Below, in pieces: positions 10,439-21,498 of a stretch of DNA of 64,000 nucleotides. Position 1 is the first letter of the stretch, and the number at the start of each line of letters is the position of its first letter. This DNA is from Helianthus annuus. Taxonomy: Eukaryota > Streptophyta > Magnoliopsida > Asterales > Asteraceae. The position numbers and the translations under genes were made by a program. The stretch covers positions 40,661,379 to 40,725,378 of the forward strand of contig NC_035444.2 of NCBI RefSeq assembly GCF_002127325.2. The letters are read 5' to 3'. Under the pieces are notes generated by a model. That model was not told the origin of the DNA and searched no databases. It saw only the letters and a program-made list of their open reading frames with translations.

Positions 10439-10652
10439 GGGGCTGTTTGGTAGCATCTGAATGGTCATTAAGAGGCTACCTCTTAATGGAACTATTAAGA
10501 ATTTTACCAATAAGAAGGTAGAAGAATGTAACATGTGATGATTTACCATTCAAATGTTACCTCTTAACCATTCAGACTTGAGGTTACCTCTTATTCATTC
10601 AGAGGTTTTAAACCATTAAGAGGTAGCATTTAAGAGGCTACCAAAGAGCCCC
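10439..10652. mobile_element. Tourist-like (PIF/Harbinger) MITE
   Basis: 214-bp element with inverted termini GGGGCTGTTTGGTAGC and GCTACCAAAGAGCCCC, flanked by TTA on both sides (10,436-10,438 and 10,653-10,655). Terminus sequence and 3-bp TTA duplication are the hallmark of Tourist MITEs. The interior is mostly repeated TTAAGAGGTA/TACCTCTTAA motifs with no coding capacity. Confidence 0.88.
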
Positions 10653-10655
10653 TTA

Positions 10656-11330
10656 CTCCACCGTTTGCAAAGAAGGATAATTTAGTCATTATCCACCAAT
10701 TCACTAGGGGCATTATGGTCTTTCTCTTATTACACGCACATACAATCTCTATCTCTTCCGTCTTCACCACCGCACCGCCACCCCACCTCCGCACCACTGC
10801 CACTACAGTTTCTGGAGCAGAATTACTACCTCAACCACTAATCCACCGAGTCACCAAAACTACTCATCATAATCCAGAAATTTTTCAACATCTTCTTCAA
10901 TTTCATCCATTAAATCATTCGGAGTTGAAAATGAGAGGTAACAATTGGATCAATTCGATGCTTTAGAGAAACAAAATTTGCAAAATGAACAACAATTACA
11001 CCAGAGATCCACTCGCCGGGACCCTAACTCCACTTCCGCCGGTGAAGACGAGTACTACGACGACAGTGATGATGAACAGAAACAGAAAAGTAAAGGTCGT
11101 TGTTCGTTTGCCCCAATAGTTAATCCGACTTCTTGTGTTTAGATTTTTATAGTGGTGGTGGCAGTGTTATCACAATGCATCCTTGAGGAAATAAAAAGAA
11201 GTAAGGATAATTTGGACAAAAGTTAGGGCTGGAGACTTGATTGACTACAGAGTGTGATGGTGATGGACTCGAACATAAATTTGCAAGTTTTAGAAATCCA
11301 ACAAGCAATTTAGACTAAAGTTGGAGAACT
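10656..11330. other. Unassigned stretch, no supported gene
   Basis: Contains short frames, including one at 10,945-11,142 with an acidic run (GEDEYYDDSDDEQKQKSKG), but no recognisable domain, splice context or conserved partner. CCACC-rich sequence resembles the filler found in the nearby foldback elements. No gene is called. Confidence 0.4.
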
Positions 11331-11334
11331 CGCT

Positions 11335-11692
11335 CGGCTGGTAAGGTGGAGACTAGTGACTATTCGGAATTAATCAATCAGGTTTTTATATGAAAATTTT
11401 CAATTTTATGTATACATATACACATTTTTATAGGTAAATGTTTTAACTAGCTAGGTTTTAATTCTTACTCAACTCATTTTTTTAAATATAAGAAGATTAA
11501 CTGTTGGAATTCACATGGTTTGGTTGGAAACTGGCCGGAATTTAGAGGTTTTGGCCAGAATATACAGTTTTTTTGCAAGAATATGGCTGGAATCGCCGAT
11601 TTTTGGCCGGCCGACTAGGCCTGAGTAGCGATTAATTGACTGATTAACGAAAAATGACTAAGGCACGACTAATCGCTAATTTTACAACACTG
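11335..11692. mobile_element. Degenerate MITE related to one in the myosin gene (30.4 kb)
   Basis: Shares GACTAGTGACTA/GATTAATCAATCAGG-type ends, a TATACATATACACATTTTTATA block, GGTTTTGGCCAGAAT and a terminal TTTTACAAC with the 30,376-30,752 element. No clean target duplication was seen, so the ends are approximate. Confidence 0.5.
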
Positions 11693-11700
11693 GTTTAGAC

Positions 11701-12344
11701 TAGGGGTGTGCATGGGTCGGTTTGGGTCGGTTTTGACCAAAAACCATAACCATAACCACGATGTCGGTTATTGGATAACCATAACCATAACCGATCGGTT
11801 ATGGTGGTTATGGTTATTCGGTTTTGATGGTTATAGCGGGTCGGTTATGGGTGGTTAACCGTGTATTTGGCTTAGCTAAAAATAGCTTAACTTTTTTAAC
11901 ATGGAATAAATTGTTATTGCATATTTGTATATATTAGTATATTACATAGTATTAAAAAATACATATAATCTATAATATTAATACCAATTATTATCGAATA
12001 TTCAAATAAAGTGATATGATACATTCCATAAATTCAAATAAACATTCAAACAAACTACAAAATGATATGCAAAACCAATAAGTACTAAAAGTCTTTAGTC
12101 AAAAACATCAAATATTAAAAATATGGTGAAAAGTCCTAAATCCTTCAAAGATTTATTACATGTCGGTTCGGTTTGGTTATGGTGGGTATGGAAAAAATGA
12201 TAACCATAACCGACCCGCTACATTCGGTTTTCAAAAAAACCATTAACCGACCCACCGGTTTTTTATTTGGTTCGGTTTTTTCAGTTCGGTTTTGTCGGTT
12301 AATTCGGTTATGGTTCGGTTAATTCGGTTTTTTGCACACCCCTA
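11701..12344. mobile_element. hAT-type MITE with GGTTATGGTT interior
   Basis: Inverted termini TAGGGGTGTGCA and TGCACACCCCTA are flanked by a perfect 8-bp duplication GTTTAGAC (11,693-11,700 and 12,345-12,352). The interior consists of repeated CATAACCATAACCGA and TTCGGTTATGGTTCGG motifs around an AT-rich centre, without coding sequence. It lies about 200 bp upstream of the CCR4-like gene's start codon. Confidence 0.88.
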
Positions 12345-12549
12345 GTTTAGACTATAACAAAGGGACTAAATTGCAGTTTACTCACAATTTTTTTTTTTTT
12401 TTACTTTTACCTTCACCTCACTCCTTGGCTTGTCCATGAAGTGATAGTTTAGGGGGTGATATTGTAACTTTAATATTTTTATCATCAGTTGGTAGGCAGA
12501 GGAGGCTGCCTGAAACCTCTTAAATCTCAATTTCCTATTTGGGGGGAAA

Positions 12550-15500
12550 ATGCTTCTAAAATCTGGTGTTGTATTGCTCTCTCGAATCCCTCTCATTTCT
12601 TCTTCCTCACGACAAAGGTACACGTTGCTTCCACCTTCTCATAATCGTTGCAAATAATTGAAATCGTTCTAACATTTAGCTTCTCAAATTCAAAATATCA
12701 AGTCGATTTCTTACTATTTAGTCTCCGATACATGCTATTTTGTAGTTGTTCTTCTACTACATAGATTTCAGTATCTGAAACTATCTCAGATTCATGTGTA
12801 TCATCGATCTCTATTAATGTGAATCTGAATGTTTAGATGTTGTTTCGCCAGATGTTTAGTGTATTATATGAGTTGAGCACAGACACAGTTTGTTGATATA
12901 AATTCGAGTGTTGAATTTGTGCACTAAGATTTGTTTATATGAATTATGCCATTCAGTCTCTAATAGATGCTACTTTGTAGCTGTTCTTCAACTACATAGG
13001 TTTCGATATCTGAAACAATCTCAGATTTCGCGTGTATGATGTTTATTAATGTGAATCTGAATGTTTAGCTTTAGTTTCAATAGAACAGTGCTTTTAATAT
13101 ATGTATATTTGGTTTTTCAGTAAATGTTTGGTGTATTGTATGATGAATTAGGCACAAACACAGTTTGTTCTTATAAATTAAAGTGTTCAATTTGTGCAGT
13201 AAGATTTGTTCATATGAATTTATGCCATTCAGTCTCTAAAACATGATAGTTTGTGGTTGTTCTTCAACTACATAGGTTTGAATCTCTTAAACCGTCTCAG
13301 ATTTCACGAGTATGTTATTTATTAATACGAATCTGAATGTTTAGTTTTTGTTTCAATAGATTAGGGCTTTTAATGTATCTTTGTTGTTTTATGTTTAGTG
13401 CAGTATATATATTAAGCACATACACAGTTTGTTTATATAAATTGAAGTGTTGAATTTGTGCAGTAAGATTTGTGTATATGAATTTATGCCATTCAGTCTC
13501 TAATACATGCTACTTTGTAGTTGTTCTACAACTACACAGGTTTCAATATCTGAAACGATCTCAGATTTCACAAGTATGATCTAAGACAATGTCAATCTGA
13601 GTGTTTAGTTTTTGTTTGAATAGAACATGGCTTTCTCGTATATCTTTGTAGTTTAGGTAAATGTTTAGTGTATTGTATGAGTTAAGCACAAGTGCATTTT
13701 GTTGATATTAATTGAAATGTTGAATTTGTGCAGTAAGATTTTTATGAAAAGGATGAGTACCGGTACGTCTACAGCGACACCAGTTTACCCTAAGTTTGTT
13801 CCAGTGGAGCAGAAGGAGATTACTTCAGTTAGCGAGTCTGATGGTATATGGAATATTACTAGCTTGTTCATTATTTACTATTAGTTCATGATTTGTTTCT
13901 GTCGGATCAGTGATCGGTTATACAATTACGAACACTGGATGAACATTGTGAGTATGCACAGATTCTGTGCAGGGACTCGGAACCAAAATCACAGGGACGA
14001 TACACAAAATTTACACACACAAACACACAATATTATATATGTATCGTACAATTACAAATGAAGAATTCTATCCTATTTATAAGTACAAGATGCCTTGGGG
14101 AACAAGGCACATAACTAACATAAAAATAACTAACTTAATTACTTGTTCATCACGTATTGATTTCTGCACAGTTGACTTTCTTTATGAACAAGTTTGACTT
14201 TTGTGTTTGACCTCTAAAATCCAGATTTTCTTGATTAATAATCTTCCAACAGTTTCTAGAAAGACAATCAAGAATGCTAGTTTTCTAGATTCTATGTTGT
14301 CTAAGTGTTTCATGTTGCCGAATGTTTTTGTTTGAATCCACATGGCTAAATACCGTTAAATATTATACCGCAGGCTTCACCTTTCGGCTGGTTTCGTATA
14401 ACATTCTTGCTCAGGTATGTGCACAGCTTTATAAGTTGCTTACTGATTTTTCGTTGACTATGGATAGTGTAATCTAATTCATTTATGTTAATATATTTTT
14501 GGGATTTCAAGCATTCATTCAAGCGTATAATTTACTCAAGATAATCATAATGTCAAAGAGACGCCAAAGTCTTGTTTGTAATATTGGGCTTTTGTTGAAT
14601 CATGCAAATACTCATGGTCTCATTTATACACATAATCATTATACAAATACTTTTTGGTTCAACTTGCAGGCGTATGTAAAAAGTTCTGTGTTTCCACACT
14701 CCCCATCACCTTGTCTCAAGTGAGTTCTTGCTTTCGTATTGCTAGAAAATCATAAAAAAATATCATTAGATGTTTCTTTTGTGAGCTATATATCCCTTAA
14801 AATTTGGCACCTATTGTCACAGGTGGAAAGCTCGTTCACCGATAATTCTTGATGTTCTCAAGAGTCTTGATGCTGATATCTTATGCTTACAGGTCTTCTT
14901 CATATCCTTTATTTTGTAAATCCTTGTTTATTTTTATCAACTTTTGGTTTTCGTGAAATGAGAAATTTCTTGCCATTGCTATCAGGAATTAGATGAATAT
15001 GATAAATTCTACAAAGAAAAAATAGAGCAGAATGATTACTCAAGCATCTACATTAAACGAAGTGGAAGAAAACTTGACGGTTGTGGAATTTTTTACAAGC
15101 ACAAAAGGTATGCTCATTGAAAGTATTCCATGTGATTCATTAAGATTTCCACGAGTTTTTTCTAACAGCAAAAAAACATTTTGAGTAAAGTACATGTATG
15201 GTCACTGTGGTTTACAAAAAAAATTGGATTTGGTCCCTAGCTTTCCAAAGGTACACGGATAGTCCCTATGGTTTGCACTTTGTGACGCATTTGGTCTCCA
15301 ACTTTTCCAAAATGTACATAGATGGTCTCTGTGGTTTGCATTTTGTAACGCATTTAGCCCCTAACTTGGACCTACTAAAACCTTTAGATTTGTTGGCTGG
15401 GGACTAATTGCGTTACAAAGTGCAAACCACATGGCAATCTGTGTACTTTCGAAAAGCTAGGGACCAAAGCCAAAATTTTGATAATCATAAACCACAGGGA

Positions 15501-18500
15501 CCATCCGTGTACTTTACTCAAACATTTTTACTGTATTCTAATAATATGTTTATCCTTTTGTTTGTTTAATTTATAGATTGGAGTTGGTCACAGAGGAAAG
15601 AATTGACTATAACGACCTGGCTAACTTGATTCTTGACGATTCATCACGTTTGGAACAAAAAGAGAAGGCTCCTGAACCCGATAATAAAGGTACTTATCAA
15701 GTAAGGGTTTTTGGTCCTTCTGTCTTCTTTATTCTTAGCCGAAAGCTTCTTATAAGTTATAACTAGGGCTGCAAACGAACCGAAGAACACGAACACGACT
15801 TTGTTCGTATTCGTTTGTTAAGAAATATGTGTTCACGAACTTTTCATTAACACTTACTGAATGAGATTTTATGTCGTGTTCATTTGTTAAGGAAATGAAC
15901 TTGTTTGTGTTTGTTTGTTAATATTAGGCAATGAACAAAAAACGAACGTTCATGAACACAAACTAATGTTCACGAACACAAATGGAAACAAACGAACCCA
16001 AACAAGCGTTCATGAACAGAATATATGATACATTGACACTTGTTAGATATTTTATTTGTCAGAAATTGGAAGTATTTAAATAAAATATAAAAACGAAAAA
16101 CACTAATGAACTATCGCACATAAACAAACACGGTACCGAACATAAATGAACAAACGCGGCCTCTGTTCATGTTTGTTCATTTAACTAAACGAACGAAATT
16201 TCTTGTTCGTGTCTAATAAACCATCGAACACAAACGAACTTCCCGCCGAACGGTTCACTAACTGTTCGCTGAATGTTTGGTTTGTTTGCAGCCATAGTTA
16301 TAATGACATTTCTTTCTTTAACTTTAATTGTGGCTTAGAGGAAGTAACATCTCCGAGGGACCATGGGGATCCTAATGATCCATACGTGCGGTTGAAACGT
16401 GACTGCGTTGGAATCATGGCTGCATTCAAGTTCAAATATCCGTATCAACATTATGTCATTGTGACAAACACACATATTTACTGGTAATGGTAAATTCCAA
16501 TTCTACCCTTATTCTGTCTAGCTTCAACTAGGTGGATCATCTCTTATTTACGTTTAGTGTTCATGATGAAAGTTAAAATCATGCTCCTCAGGGACCCAGA
16601 ATGGGCTGATGTCAAGCTTGCACAGGCGAAATATTTATTATCGCGTGTAGCTCGATTCAAGAAAACGGTATCTGAGAAATATGAGTGCACACCGTCTGTA
16701 CTTATTGCTGGAGATTTCAATTCGGTTCCTGGAGATAAGGTACACTCAGTGGCATTTCTTTTAGGGCTAATGATAGATACTAGAAGAAAAAGTATATCGT
16801 ACAATATGCCTTAACGTACGCGATGGCAAAATCGCACGTTATGTTAAAAAAAAAAAAGAAAATCGCATTTTCAAAAAAAAACTGAAAATCGCACGTATAT
16901 CAAAAAAGGGTAATCGCATGTTAAAAAAAAAACTCAAAATCGCATGTACATAAAAAAAACTGAAATCGCATGTAAAAAAATGAACGTCGCATGTTATAAA
17001 CCAAATTTCGCATGTTGATACTGAATCTCGTACGCAGCGTACGTCAAGGCATTTTGTACAATAACCGGCCTCGATACTAGAAAATCAAAGGCTGATCTAT
17101 TATAAAATTAAGATAGGTGGCCCGATTCGAGAGGGGTTAATCTCCAATACAAGAACATTGATAATTAAATTAGACAAGATATAAGAAAATTAACAGAACT
17201 GAAATACTTAAATAAGAATATATAAGTTACTAATCCTAAATTTCAGCCCCTAAATTTGGCCCTTTGACTCTCCTCTTGAGTTTGACTTTGACTGGAATCG
17301 TATTGATACAGCCTGCTCGGAGAACAGACTTGTCCTCAAGTCGAATATCCAATAGTTGTGCCAAGCGATGAGCCATTCAATTATAGGTTAATACGCTTCA
17401 TAAACCAATAGGTTAGCCCAAACGGATTGTGGCTGTAGGTCGAGCCTGGCCACGACCTTGGTTTTAAAAAGCGAGAGGCGCACAAAAGCGACGAGTTCTA
17501 AAATTGAGGCGCAAAGCACAAAAGCGGTGGGCTTTTCGTACCCGAGGCGCAAGATGTTTATATAATTTTTTTATATATCCCATACATATCCCATAGGTTT
17601 TTAGCTTCCTTTAACCAAAATATAGCTATAAGTAAGGCTTTTGTACCATTTAAGTTACATGAGGCGCGCGCCTCAGGCCAAAAAGCCCACAAAAAACATC
17701 AAAAAATGCGCCTTTTGGTCGCTTCCTGTAATTACACAAGGCGAGAAGCAAAAAAGCCCCAGGCCCTGTGCCTTGTTGCGCCTTGCGCCTAGGCGCGCCT
17801 AGGGCGCGCTTTTTAAAACCAAGGCCACGACATTCGGTGGACCATGGTGGTTGTCTGTCACGTCTCCGCTACCATCTCTCCGATTTGCAGCTTCTTTGGG
17901 AAGCTTGGGAACTGTCTTCTTCCCTACCACTTGTGGGTCCTTACATTATCTGGATCCAAAACTTCAGCACCGTTGGTTGAGTGATGAAGAGTAATCTGGA
18001 TAGGACCATCGTCTTTAATCGAATTAACATTTGGAATGAAATCATCTTCATCGCCTTCGATTTCTTGATCTTTTGGCAATTGACTCCGGTAATCAACCCG
18101 CTCAAACTTCTGGTGATTCTCAATGACTTTGGGATCTGGATCATCCGGCTCGAAACTTGTGTGCAAGATCATCTGATTCTTGATTGCTTCAACATCATTC
18201 TTCATGGTTACCAAAATTGAATCTAGTCGTGCTCCAAGGGCTGCTAGTTGAGCAACAATAGCAACTCTGTAATCTCCGGGTTTCTGATTCATCTTCACTT
18301 TGATTTCCCGACAATGGAACCAAACGATAGATTCTAGTCAAAGGCTGCTTAATTATAAAATTAAGATAAGTGCTCTGATTCGAGAGGGGCTAATCTCCAA
18401 TACAAGAACATTGATAATTAAATTAGACAAGACATAAGAAAATAAATAGATGTGAAATACTTAAATAAGAAATATATAAGTTACTAATCCTAAATTTCAG

Positions 18501-20576
18501 CCCCTAAATTCATCCCTTTGACTCTCCTCTTTAGTTTGACTTTGACTTTGACTGGACCTTTGGCTGGAATTGTATCGGCTAGTTACGTAAAAAAGTATGA
18601 GTAAACTACACGGATAGTCCTGTGGTTTTCCAAAATTTTGGATTTGGTCCCTAGCTATCCAATAGTACACGGATGGTCCCGATGGTTTGCACTTTGTAAC
18701 GCATTTAGTCCCCAACTTTTGCCAAAAGTACATGGACGGTCCTTGTGGTTTGCACTTTGTAACGCAAATAGTCTCCAACTTTTGCCAAAGTACATGGATA
18801 ATCCTTGTGGTAACTTGGCCCTCTTAAAACCTTTAGATTTTTTTGGCCCGGGACTAAATGCGTTACAAAGTGCAAACCACAGGGACTATCCGTGTACTTT
18901 TGGAAAGCTAGGGACCAAATCCAAAATTTTGAAAAACCACAGGGACTATTTGTGTACTTTATTAAAAAAGTATTAAGATTGTCTGATTTTCATACGAAAG
19001 ATAACGAAGTTACTTTAGGCCGGAAAAAAATCCATCCAACTTTCAAAATTTTTGATTGAAGGTTTCCAACTTCAAAAAGTTTTGATTTAAGGTAATATGA
19101 CCAGATTGCTAGTAAAAATGATGAAAGTACACAGATGGTCCTGTGGTTAACCAAAAATTTTGGATTTAGTCCTTAGCTTTCCAAAAGTACATGGATGATC
19201 CCCGTGGTTTATACTTTGTAATACATTTAGTCATAGTTATTAAAGGCGCGAAGCGCACTCTAGGCGCATAGGCTCCGATTAGGGCCTAGGTGATAGGCGC
19301 AAAAAAAGCGTGGGCCCGAGAAAAAAAAGCGCAATTAAATAAAAAAATTAAAAAGTTTATTAAGGGAATAAAGTACTCAAAACCAAAACAATAATGTTCA
19401 TACTAGCACTTAAAAGGTCTCAGATAACAAAATACTTAAAACCAAAATGTTTATAGCACTTAAAAAGTATAAGATAACAAAATACTTGGAAACCAAATCA
19501 GAAATAATAAGCTGATAATGAATACGAACAAAACTAAATAAAAAAAATACTGCAGAATATGTAGAATTAAATCAGAAATATACTAATTTGGATTTGAAAA
19601 TTTCAAACTGAGATCTGGATCATTAGTGATATAATCGGATGGTTATCCCTATAAATACTGCAGAATATTAGGGATTTGTGAATTAAAAGAAACCTTTGAT
19701 TCGTATTACTTGTGCGCTATATTTACCTAGGAAGTAGGAGCGCAGTTAATTCACATCGCTCTAAAAAATCGCCTAGGCGCGAAAAGCGTGCGCTTTTGAT
19801 AACTATGCATTTAGTCCCCAACTTTTGCCAAAAGTACATGGATGGTCTCTGTGGTTTGCACTTTGTAACGCATTTAGTCACTAAAAGTTGGGGACTAAAT
19901 GCGGTACAAAGTGCAAACCATAAGGACCATCCGTGTATTTTTGGAAAAAGTTAAGAACTAAATGCGTTATAAAGTGCAAATCATAGGGACCATCCGTGTA
20001 CTTTTAGAAAGCTAGGGACTAAATCCAAAATTTTGGTTCACCACAGGGACCATCTGTGTACATTACATAAATGATGATGTGGCACTTGACGTGTCTATAA
20101 CTTTTGATCATGTTGAATTTTTACATTTGAGATTCAAGAAACTCATATTTAAAACGTTTTTTTCCAATTCTCATACAAGAAATTGATGAAAGTAGCACTT
20201 TTTGCTACCATGAAATAATGAAATGAAAAATCAAATACGTAATTTAATAGACTTATGTTTCCAGGTATACCAGTACCTTGTATCTGGTGGGCCCATGTCA
20301 GAACCGTCACCAGAATGTTCAGAAGACGTGCCTATGCCGTTGTGCAGTGTTTATGCATACACAAGGGGTGAACCGAAGTTCACAAACTATACACCTGGGT
20401 TCACGGGGACACTTGATTATATACTATTCTCTCCTTCCGAAGGCATTGAACCAGTCAGTTACCTTGAGCTTCCGGATGCCGAATCACCTGATCTAAAAGG
20501 TGGATTGCCGAATTACTACCATCCAAGCGATCATTTGCCTATAGGTGCTGAGTTTGCAGTGCACAAAGATAGTTGA
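12550..20576 (+). CDS. CCR4-4: Carbon catabolite repressor protein 4 homolog 4 (CCR4/nocturnin-type nuclease), 10 exons
   Basis: Exons: 12550-12617, 13734-13843, 14374-14414, 14670-14719, 14823-14892, 14986-15107, 15577-15689, 16339-16483, 16592-16739, 20265-20576. Every intron is GT-AG and the exons sum to 1,179 nt, giving 392 residues, close to Arabidopsis At1g31500. The N-terminus (MLLKSGVVLLSRIPLISSSS) looks like an organellar presequence, with a second possible start in exon 2 (MKRMSTGTS). The endonuclease/exonuclease/phosphatase fold is complete: FRLVSYNILAQ, the metal-binding Glu in LQELDEYD, NTHIYWDPE, AGDFNSVPGD and the catalytic SDHLPIGAEF. The family removes poly(A) tails or, for nocturnin-like members, the 2'-phosphate of NADP(H). 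The Arabidopsis homolog, as I recall, is called HESPERIN and linked to circadian rhythm. Exact substrate here is inferred. Introns 1, 6, 7 and 9 are repeat-rich but the frame is intact. Confidence 0.93.
12718..13740 (+). repeat. Four-copy ~265-bp tandem repeat in CCR4-like intron 1
   Basis: Units start near 12,718, 12,954, 13,230 and 13,494. Each begins with CAGTCTCTAATACATGCTAC-like sequence, passes through TCTGAAACGATCTCAGATT and AATCTGAATGTTTAG, and ends with GAATTTGTGCAGTAAGATTT. The last copy's terminal CAG is the functional acceptor of exon 2 (13,734). Copies 2 and 3 keep an identical CAG|TAAGATTTG at 13,197 and 13,461; copy 1 has CAC. The array is thus a repeated intron 3' end, differing by roughly 15-20 percent between units. 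Confidence 0.85.
15183..15519. mobile_element. Palindromic MULE-type MITE with 9-bp duplication (CCR4-like intron 6)
   Basis: Starts GAGTAAAGTACATGTATGGT and ends ACCATCCGTGTACTTTACTC, essentially one long hairpin (phrases such as TTTGCACTTTGTAACGC occur in both arms, inverted). Perfect 9-bp flanks AAACATTTT at 15,174-15,182 and 15,520-15,528 support Mutator-type transposition. No coding sequence. Confidence 0.85.
15764..16296. mobile_element. hAT-type MITE (CCR4-like intron 7)
   Basis: Termini TAGGGCTGCAAACGAACC and GGTTTGTTTGCAGCCATA with an 8-bp duplication GTTATAAC/GTTATAAT (15,756-15,763 and 16,297-16,304, one mismatch). The interior has the GTTCGTGTTCGTTTG motifs of the 6,770 element. 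Its right end sits 42 bp before the exon 8 acceptor. Confidence 0.82.
16802..17056. mobile_element. Small MITE with TA duplication and ATCGCATGT repeats (CCR4-like intron 9)
   Basis: Inverted termini CAATATGCCTTAACGTACGC and GCGTACGTCAAGGCATTTTG, flanked by TA on each side. The interior is a run of poly-A spacers separating AAATCGCATGT/AAATCGCACGT about every 30 bp. The right end contains GTACGCAGCGTAC, a near-palindrome resembling those around 36-40 kb. The TA duplication suggests Tc1/mariner or a related class. Confidence 0.6.
17080..18585 (-). mobile_element. Non-autonomous LTR element with gag-like remnant (CCR4-like intron 9)
   Basis: Two direct repeats of about 230-250 bp (about 17,083-17,315 and 18,335-18,580) share TCCAATACAAGAACATTGAT and TAATCCTAAATTTCAGCCCC and flank roughly 1 kb. 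Reading the minus strand, a frame at 18,298-17,924 starts MKMNQKPGDYRVAIVAQLAA, with a coiled-coil-like AALGARLDSILVTMKNDVEA stretch as in some Ty3-type gag N-termini. No pol is present. A hAT MITE is nested inside. Exact LTR ends and target duplication are unresolved. Confidence 0.6.
17457..17823. mobile_element. hAT-type MITE nested in the LTR element
   Basis: Inverted termini CTTGGTTTTAAAAAGCG and CGCTTTTTAAAACCAAG with a perfect 8-bp duplication GCCACGAC (17,449-17,456 and 17,824-17,831). The interior has many GAGGCGC/GCGCCT motifs and is strikingly GC-rich against the AT-rich intron. Confidence 0.88.
18599..18964. mobile_element. Palindromic MULE-type MITE, second copy
   Basis: Same family as 15,183: starts GAGTAAACTACACGGATAGT, contains internally repeated TTTGCACTTTGTAACGCA, and returns as an inverted arm ending GTGTACTTTATTA. 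Nine-base flanks AAAAAGTAT (18,590-18,598 and 18,965-18,973) are perfect. Confidence 0.8.
19125..20068. mobile_element. Palindromic MULE-type MITE, third copy, interrupted by a hAT MITE
   Basis: Arms AAGTACACAGATGGTCCTGT and its inverted counterpart near 20,040-20,060 are flanked by a 9-bp duplication AAATGATGA (19,116-19,124 and 20,069-20,077). A 576-bp hAT MITE sits in the left arm. It lies about 200 bp before the final CCR4-like exon. Confidence 0.72.
19232..19807. mobile_element. hAT-type MITE nested in the third MULE-type MITE
   Basis: Termini CATAGTTATTAAAGGCGCG and GTGCGCTTTTGATAACTATG; perfect 8-bp duplication CATTTAGT at 19,224-19,231 and 19,808-19,815. GCGC-rich ends and an AT-rich centre, no coding sequence. 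The duplicated target CATTTAGT is part of the host MITE's own repeat motif. Confidence 0.88.
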
Positions 20577-21498
20577 AGCCTTTTTAGGTCACTATTAGAT
20601 TGTTGTTGAAATTTATCATTCTTTTAGAAAAGTTACAAAGTTTTCAACTGATCAACTTTTTTTGAGGGAGAAAAGTTATTTTACATATGGTTAGATTTGA
20701 CTTTTAATGAAATGTTTAGAACCATTCATATAAAAGAGGTTTATATCTTATTTGTGTGTATGCGACTCTTAATAAGTCATTAATCGCACTGTGAAACTAG
20801 AGACTATATGACATACAAGACTCGACCAATCGACCTTGATACACCATGTAACAAAAATTTATTGAACTCGGTTTATTTAGTTGACCACCGGTTAAAATAT
20901 TAAACTTTTTTGTTTTCATTTTTAAAATTTTCTCAATGTCTAAAAAAACGTAATTTTTAAATTTTTTTCGTAGTTTTTAATTTTTTTTTTGTAATGTTAA
21001 AAAAATATTTTGCAATTTTCTAATCCATGTTGGCATTTATAAGTCATGTTAAAATATTAAAAAAAAAACCTAAATAAATACCATGTAGGATGAATGACCT
21101 TTAAATTATTTAGAATTGGAACATCAAACTAAACTTTAGTGATCTAATTGAAACAACAAAATAAAAATAAATTACGAGTGACCTGATTGAAACACTCTTA
21201 TAACTTGATTACTATTCTACAACAGATGAAAACAAGAGGCAAAGAATTTTGGATGCAACGTATTAGAACTCACACAAATCACGTTTAAGTAACAAATGAT
21301 GTTCAACAACCGTAAACAACAATCTACAGTTTATACCCATAACGAATGAATACATACATCTATTTGTACAACAAGCTACAAAACACCTGCAAATGCAGAT
21401 CTACACAACCATCCTCTTTCTAGTTCTTCAATACAAACATTTTTATATTATCACCAGAAATGAAATTAATTAGCACCCAAAAACGGTTAGAAAGCGCG
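20577..21498. other. Convergent intergenic spacer
   Basis: Separates the 3' ends of the CCR4-like gene (+) and the myosin gene (-). AT-rich, with A/T runs and AATGAA/AATAAA-like sites on both strands suited to 3' processing, but no further gene or clear repeat. Confidence 0.6.

Noticed and set aside
10715..11142. Possible two-part gene with an acidic region
   Set aside because: Frames do not join by credible splice sites and no family is recognised.
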